Source: Planctomycetaceae bacterium (lineage in GTDB: Bacteria > Planctomycetota > Planctomycetia > Planctomycetales > Planctomycetaceae). Taken from it: a stretch of 15,833 nucleotides of DNA. Each line of letters opens with the position of its first letter. Position 1 is the stretch's first letter. Below are positions 15,552 to 15,833 of this stretch, in pieces. Where the stretch lies: contig JAJDEK010000331.1 of the NCBI GenBank assembly GCA_029259875.1, forward strand, positions 1 to 15,833. Direction: 5' to 3'. The notes below the pieces were generated by a model. It did no database searches. It was not told the DNA's origin and saw nothing but the letters and a program-made list of their open reading frames with translations. A program made the position numbers and the translations under genes.

Positions 15552-15833
15552 TTAGTTATTGTAACCGCGTCCTTCTTGAACGGGGCCACGGTCGCAGACG
15601 ATATCGTTTTGACCGTCACAGAAATCAATCCGGTCATTGAAATCACTGCCATAAGTATAGCCTTTGTGGCCAGAGGCACCGGAAACATAGAAGCTCTGGT
15701 TGATCCGCCCGAAGGCACTCCCTACATCTTCCAGTTCCTGGTTAATGTTGTGAGCGACTTCACTCAGCCCCACAATCATCGCCAACACGGCAATCGTTGA
15801 TACGAGCACTAACTCGGAGGAGATAATAAATCC
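15552..15833 (-). CDS. Type IVb (Flp-like) pilin-like protein, 5' end outside window
   Basis: The frame is open from the window edge to TAA at 15552 (93 residues). It begins GFIISSELVLVSTIAVLAMIV, a single hydrophobic helix with a Gly-Phe junction and a glutamate six residues on, which resembles the processed N-terminus of Flp/type IV pilins. The helix continues into an amphipathic part (GLSEVAHNINQELEDVGSAFGRINQSF), then a Gly/Ser/Asp-rich tail with two cysteines (DFCDGQNDIVCD). I recall similar short proteins in planctomycetes, often many copies per genome. A prepilin leader should lie just beyond the right edge. A GTG at 15809 lies inside the helix and is not a credible start. The terminator at 15394-15430 ends the transcript. 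Pilin function is inferred from the N-terminal pattern only. Confidence 0.6.
   Translation of the reverse strand, partial: GFIISSELVLVSTIAVLAMIVGLSEVAHNINQELEDVGSAFGRINQSFYVSGASGHKGYTYGSDFNDRIDFCDGQNDIVCDRGPVQEGRGYNN

Noticed and set aside
15498..15800. 100-codon open frame on the plus strand at the right edge
   Set aside because: It is antisense to the pilin-like frame, which has a clear helix and its own terminator.
1..15833. tRNA, rRNA, riboswitch, CRISPR array, insertion sequence or attachment site
   Set aside because: I looked for cloverleaf-like sequence, regularly spaced repeats, transposase or integrase motifs and terminal inverted repeats and saw none that held up.

Overview
The window looks like a chromosomal segment of a planctomycete, possibly Gimesia-like. 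The G+C content is moderate by eye. The secreted hypothetical protein, the pilin-like fragment, the formylglycine-enzyme-like lipoprotein and the long DUF2079 protein all resemble planctomycete families as I remember them. No search was run, so this placement is an inference. I see no rRNA, tRNA, CRISPR array, transposase or integrase. The region reads as ordinary core and accessory genome, not a mobile island.

Left part (1-5400, all minus strand): a MarR-type regulator, a periplasmic adaptor (membrane fusion protein) and an RND efflux permease form one unit, with the permease running off the left edge. No outer-membrane factor is seen. Upstream of the regulator is an elaborate operator: three alternating copies of one 7-bp half-site, then a separate near-palindrome over a candidate -10 box. 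The likely circuit is an autorepressed, ligand-induced efflux operon. The permease has about 40 extra hydrophobic residues in its first membrane half.

Middle part (5525-8886, minus strand): a lipoprotein with a formylglycine-generating-enzyme fold but no catalytic cysteines, then (upstream in transcription order) an HD-domain phosphohydrolase and a nucleoside 2-deoxyribosyltransferase-like protein. The last two lie 37 bp apart and probably form a two-gene unit acting on (deoxy)nucleotides or nucleosides.

Right part (9092-15833): a large DUF2079 membrane protein and the ABC-F translation factor EttA run on the plus strand, with EttA ended by a clear terminator. Converging on EttA is a secreted hypothetical protein whose last codons appear frameshifted at an A5 run. 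A Gfo/Idh/MocA oxidoreductase follows on the plus strand. The right edge cuts a pilin-like gene on the minus strand, which has a strong intrinsic terminator.

No plainly new multi-gene system is visible. The items most worth a second look are the composite MarR operator, the RND insertion, the C-terminal frameshift of the secreted protein, the cysteine-less FGE-like lipoprotein, and the deoxyribosyltransferase/HD pair.
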